Source of the DNA: Himantopus leucocephalus
Lineage: Eukaryota > Chordata > Aves > Charadriiformes > Recurvirostridae
Assembly (NCBI GenBank): GCA_003993805.1
Contig: RSEF01000019.1
Location: 9,923,465-9,987,464, forward strand
Direction: 5' to 3'
DNA length: 64,000 bases
In this document: positions 59,614 to 64,000 of the stretch, piece after piece
Layout: every line of letters starts with the position of its first letter
How positions within the stretch are numbered: the stretch's first letter is position 1
Program-made: the position numbers and the translations under genes
The notes under the pieces: generated by a model
Databases searched by the model: none
What the model was told of the DNA's origin: nothing
What the model saw: the letters and a program-made list of their open reading frames with translations, nothing else

Positions 59614-59738
59614 TGGCCCCGCTCCAGCAGCACGCTTAAGCGCACACTTAACTTCCAGCATATATATACTACCATTGCAGTCACTGTGGCTGTTTGCATG
59701 CTTAAAATTAAGTATATGCTTAAGCTGGCTTGGGACCA
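59614..59738. repeat. Palindromic amniote repeat, best-preserved copy
   Basis: GGCCCCGCTCCAGCAGCACG, CTTAAGCGCACACTTAACTT, ACTACCATTGCAGTCACTGT, GCATGCTTAAAATTAAGTAT and ATGCTTAAGCTGGCTTGG retain both arms and the centre. The parent hairpin repeat is GGCCCCGATCCAGCAAAGCA-CTTAAGCACATGCTTAACTT...CCATTGAAGTCAATGG...AAGTTAAGCATGTGCTTAAG-TGCTTTGCTGG. The shared core links it to the other copies in the window. Confidence 0.7.
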
Positions 59739-60169
59739 GCGATTTCAGTGCTTCGTAGGTCCAGTCCTCGCTGGAGCTAAGATAACTAGCTTGTGCAACT
59801 TGGCACGTGCTTTTAGTGAATTCAGGATCAGGCCAAAAGAATTTATCTTCCTTGACTTGGAAGGCTTACAAGGAAACCAGTTTAAGGTTTTTTGAATTTT
59901 TATTATTTTCTAAACATAAAATTTCACATTTCTCTGCAGTCCTTAAAGAAACACATTTTCTTAATGTCCTTGGAGGGATCTACAGGCTTTGAGTAGGCAA
60001 TTTCCAAAACGCCCAGAGCTGACGGAAGGACAGCTGGGACCTGCTGCCTGGCCAGGGCAGGACTCGGTGCCTCTGGAGGTCCCATCCGTGTTTTTGTACC
60101 TTCTAGGAAGATGTGGCATTGCACTGGGGTGTCCTCAGACGGAAGATGTTTTTTCTAGGCAACCCTGCA
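59739..60169. other. Non-coding stretch
   Basis: No gene or repeat recognised. Confidence 0.4.
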
Positions 60170-60270
60170 CAGACTTGCCCAGTGACCTTGGGTCAGTTAC
60201 TTAAACCTTGATGTTCCAGCTCTTCCCCCGTGTAAGCAATAAAACTCTTTATATCAGCGCTGATAACTCG
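60170..60270 (+). mobile_element. MIR-type SINE fragment
   Basis: GACTTGCCCAGTGACCTTGG followed by GTCAGTTACTTAAACCTTGA and TGTAAGCAATAAAACTC matches the MIR core 'ctgtgtgaccttgggcaagtcacttaacct...ctgtaaaat'. The tail is decayed. Confidence 0.65.
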
Positions 60271-63024
60271 TTTTGCCTCAGATTTGGCCCTTGTAGGTAC
60301 ATTTTGTAATCTCTCCTCCATTCCGTGATCTTGGTTGCTCAATTAATAAGCAGCAAGAGTAAGTTTCCAAACCAGTTCCTGATGGTTAATGGTGCTGTAT
60401 CCTTAGAGCAGCCGCTCGGCTGCCCCGAACACAAACATTTCCATCACTCTGGTTCAACATCTGAATCCATCTTGTGCCGTTTGTGAAATATGTGAAAATA
60501 TTTGTAGGGAAGTTGTGATTGCAGCAAGCTGTGCACATAGTATTAGGTATAACCCTAATAAATTGAATGTTAACAGTGAGATTTGCTACAGAAAGTGTCA
60601 GAATAAGGTCATCACTGCTCAGTTATTCCCTAAGGAAGAGCCGGTTACAGCATAGGCGCGTGGCACGGGGTTACATTACCGACATGGCAACTCCTGCTAT
60701 AAACGACTCAAATATGCTAATTTCTATGAAGCAGTTGCAGACTGCAGACGCCTCGTGCTTACGAAGGCTGCGGGGCGGCTTTGCAGGCTGGGGCTGGCAG
60801 CGGAGGGCAGGAGCCAGGGCAGGAGCCGGGATGCTGCCGTGCACGTGCTGGGCAGCGACCGGCAGGCAAATAGAAATCACCCCCCGAGCTCCTCCCCGAC
60901 ACCCAGCGAGTGCCTCGTTATTTGCAAGTGAGATTTATTTATCCTGTGTACAAGTACTTATTAGACAGTAGCTTGGAACGGACGCGTACATTATCTCATA
61001 GTGAGGTAAGGCAAATAAATTACAAGTTAGAGGCCCCGGGTGGGATTAGTGATGCACCTTAGGAAAATATTTTGGTTTCTGTTTATATGCCGGCTGGGTT
61101 GTGAAATGTTTCATCTGGAAAAGGTGATATGAGACCAGAGAAATATTTGCTCTTATACTGCAAAAAAATATTTCAGTTTCATTCTTAACTGGTTGCTAGT
61201 GATATAAACCAAATTTCACATTTCCGGAGCTTTGATGGTTGCTCGGCCGCTTTCCTACAGATTCTCTTCTGCAAACTTTCTCCTAGCCGATACGAAAGTG
61301 CCCCTTTATCTCCCCGTGTTTGTGAACATTTCTCTGTGTGCATATTACTTGCAAAGAAGAAGTTACCCGCAGCCCAGCGGAAGTCCCTGTCTCTGGCAGA
61401 CTTGCTCTGCTGAGCGGGAGGACGTTAAGGATGCTCGGGCAGGGTTTAGGGCAGTGCGCTGGGCCACATCCGTCCCGGCTGTGCAGCTCCGTCCAGGCGG
61501 GTCTGGGATGGGGAAGCCTTCGCCCCTCCTTTGCAGCGGGTTTAAGGTACGGTTTTCCCTCCCGTTCAGCGGCGGAGGAACCGTACTCACAAGGAATTTG
61601 GCCTTTCCAAGCATTACACTCTCTGTTTCTGTTACACAAGAAAGAGTCTCCTATTACAATTTGAGTGATATATTAGTATATAGCACAGTTCCAATGTTTT
61701 TTCAACGCTAAGATTTTTTTAATTCAAATGAAACAATCAGAATTAAATTCCTTGGCTCGGACAGTTACCACTAATTCTCAAGCAATATGACAAATCCACA
61801 CTTGTGTCTCAAAGTGTAACATAAGATCTTAGTTATCCAGAAAACCCCGATGAGTTGTCACATCTTTCCTTACTTTGTGGGTAAATATGAACCTTTTATA
61901 ATCCATTATGTGTCCTTTGTACGTATATATATGTGTGTGTGCGTTCGCACATGCCATGAGGTTGATAATAAGCAAGATAAATCTTGCTGTTTTCTTAAGG
62001 GAAGTAGTATATTATTCAAGTCCCTCCAGTGGAATTGGCATATTTCTACCTCGCAGAGTGAGCTCGCTAAGACAGGGTATGCCTGCAAACCTCTTCCAAA
62101 GAGTTCAGAAACGACTTGGCATATAAACAAATACGCAAATAGGCATCGTTATGTAGTGTCACAGAAATACCAGATGTGTCCTTCCTGCATCTTACGCAGC
62201 TTTTCCCAGGGAAGCCAATAAAAAGGCTTCAGCATCATAAAATCGCGGCTCTTATTCGGATGAGAAGTAAAACAAAATAAAGGCTCATCTAGAAAAGCCT
62301 CCACTGAGATTTAGTGGAATTCATTGTGTGTTTAAATTTCCTAGGCATTGTTGAAAATCTCAATAATCATCTTATTGTAAGCTTAACTAAGTCATAGATC
62401 TTCAGAGAGTGGGAAATTTTACTAGGAGGAAAAAAAGTTACTGGATTTTCTAATTTTAACCAGGACTGAGAATTACAAGTATGTGAATACCACAAGAAAA
62501 CACTTCCAACTTTGCAAAAACTAAAAAGTGCTGAAGATCTTTTGTGAATCCTTTTTTAATGAAATTTCCAGACCTGGAGGTTGAAAGAGCATCAGGTGAA
62601 GTTTTTCTGCTGTGCAGAGTCATACCTGGTAACGCGCACCCGCCCCAACTGCCCCGGCTCGTGCAGGACTCGCTGCTCTTCAGGACACTCGACTTTATGT
62701 CAGGATTAAATGTAAAGAAATGTTAATCTCCAAGGGGGCTTGGGGCTGATCATAGCATGCCAGATTTTTTCCAGGCGTTCTGATGCTGCAAAGCTGTAAA
62801 GAGTTAAAACATGCAAGACTCTTGCTAGTCAAGGGGGGGGGAAACTTTTTTTTTCTTGGAAATTAATTTTATTACAAAAGGGTGCTTTTTTGTTTTTAAA
62901 ATCGTAATAGCATCCAGTTACACTGTAGTTTCCATCTCTTTTTGCATTTAGACCGCTGAGTAAATTGCATCCAGTATTGCAAAAATACACTCATGTTATT
63001 TTTCGATGCACTGTATTCCTTGGG
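60271..63024. other. Non-coding stretch
   Basis: GC-rich at 60760-60910 and 61360-61580. A short (TA)n(TG)n run at 61923-61941. G9 at 62833-62841. No supported gene: the 159-codon frame at 61232-61711 is unrecognised. Confidence 0.45.
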
Positions 63025-63125
63025 CTGTAGTTGAGTTGCCCCTTCCCCACCGGTGCCTGCAGCGCACCGCGGCAGCCGCCCGTGCCCGCGGCAGAGCCCG
63101 CGCTCGCCCCCGGCCCCTGCCTTAC
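63025..63125. promoter_or_regulatory. Small CpG cluster
   Basis: About 12 CpGs in 85 bases, C-rich on the plus strand (for example CCGCCCGTGCCCGCGGCAGA near 63077). Confidence 0.35.
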
Positions 63126-63317
63126 TCTTTAAAGCAAGATGACAAAGTCCTGTGCTTCTGGTACTGCAAAACCACGGCATAAATTCCCCCAATGACACCA
63201 AAGGCGGATTTTTTGCATTTTATCTTTTAAGTCCTGCTTTGGATGGATGTCACATCCTGCCTCCGGTTTTTAAACCATCCCGTCTCTCTCCCGTGTCCTT
63301 TTGCTAACCTCCGCGCC
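63126..63317. other. Non-coding spacer between two GC-rich patches
   Basis: AT-richer sequence with nothing recognised. Confidence 0.4.
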
Positions 63318-63417
63318 TCGGGGGGAGCCAGGAGCTCGGCCAGGGCTGCAGGAGCCCTCGGCGATGCTCGGGGGGCTCTGGGGGGGCTTCATTCAGCTTT
63401 TCGCCAGTGCGGGGGCT
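63318..63417 (+). other. G-run cluster, possible G-quadruplex former
   Basis: G6 at 63320-63325, G6 at 63370-63375, G7 at 63380-63386 and G5 at 63411-63415, in CpG-containing sequence. Loops between the last three runs are 4 and 24 bases, so a quadruplex is possible but not canonical. Confidence 0.4.
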
Positions 63418-64000
63418 CGGAATCGGTGCGGCGGTGACACTCGGGTCCCTCGTTTGGTGGCCAGGTGTATTACCAGCGCGCTGGTGTGAAGCTGCAGTGG
63501 GGATGGCATATAACAGAGTCGCGGGGAGCATTCAAGGCAAAGGCAGAGTTTAATAAATATACTTAATCATTTATGTTTTGACCTTAACCCAGACTCGTAC
63601 TCAGACACAGAAAGCGGAGAGTTGAAAACGTACTTTGTCAAGGCTCCTTTGGCTGCTGCAGCGGTAAAACAGGGCAGCCTTGCTCTGAGGAAAGGCAGAT
63701 CCTTCAGAAAGGAGAGTAAAAGGTCAGAACTAATCCAAAAGGACAAGCAGTGTATGTCTGTGTGTATATTGGGTTTCACATATGAAATCCAGTCATGATA
63801 AATCTGATGGCTTTAGAAACATCTACTTTGATTAATGAAAACATAGTTCCCATAGACCATGGGTTTCATACTTCAAAGTTCTCCTGGATTTAGGACCTTA
63901 GGTTTTGCTTATTCATATAACATGCAGGAAACTATTTTTAAATGAATAAGGGAGTTTAAAAAAAAAAAAAAAGGCAAATGTTTCAACATCGGTGGTACAG
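63418..64000. other. Non-coding stretch to the right edge
   Basis: CpGs continue to about 63520, then AT-rich sequence. A15 at 63958-63972. No gene recognised. Confidence 0.45.

Noticed and set aside
59413..59895. 160-codon plus frame
   Set aside because: It crosses the hairpin repeat at 59614-59738 and has no recognisable domain.
61923..61941. (TA)n(TG)n microsatellite
   Set aside because: Fewer than ten units and ordinary in vertebrate DNA, so noted only within its segment.
1..64000. tRNA genes, rRNA, CRISPR arrays, endogenous retroviral LTR pairs
   Set aside because: I looked for tRNA box words outside SINEs, direct-repeat arrays, and long terminal repeat pairs and saw none. tRNAscan-SE and a self dot-plot would settle this.

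Overview
The window looks like bird (at least sauropsid) nuclear DNA. Two 5'-truncated CR1 retrotransposon 3' ends are present, at 36918-37185 (+) and 46571-46739 (-). The second has the wording typical of avian CR1 tails. Recent interspersed repeats are otherwise sparse, and ancient amniote repeats persist as degraded copies. I could not assign a species or a chromosomal locus from the sequence. There is one 26-base assembly gap (17104-17129) and two single Ns inside long A/T runs.

I found no protein-coding gene, tRNA, rRNA or CRISPR array I can defend. Open frames are all short (195 codons or fewer). The longest lie in GC-rich, stop-poor sequence or across a CR1, on both strands at once, with no recognisable domain. 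The window is best read as an intergenic region or as part of one or more large introns. I list no CDS.

Layout: 1-27 kb is mostly single-copy sequence with scattered ancient repeats: a LINE/SINE 3' end at the left edge, several palindromic repeats, MIR-type SINE relics and an L2/L3-like LINE tail. From 27 to 30 kb, a CpG-rich patch (27.1-27.35 kb), a long AT-rich block (28.2-29.5 kb) and a GC-rich block follow each other. The most structured part is 33.2-38.5 kb: a long pyrimidine tract, an AT-rich block, a dense CpG cluster of about 0.9 kb (34.2-35.1 kb), two further AT-rich blocks, the plus-strand CR1, and another AT-rich block at 37.9-38.5 kb. From 40 to 64 kb come small CpG clusters, more MIR and palindromic repeat relics, and the minus-strand CR1.

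The pattern I consider most worth following is twofold. First, the CpG cluster at 34.2-35.1 kb is flanked by low-CpG, AT-rich blocks that resemble conserved non-coding enhancers; this suggests an unannotated promoter or developmental regulatory hub. Second, about eleven degraded hairpin-forming repeats share a core like CCATTGACTTCAATGG. No new protein system is visible. Repeat identities rest on my memory of family consensus wording, and conservation claims are inferences from composition only.
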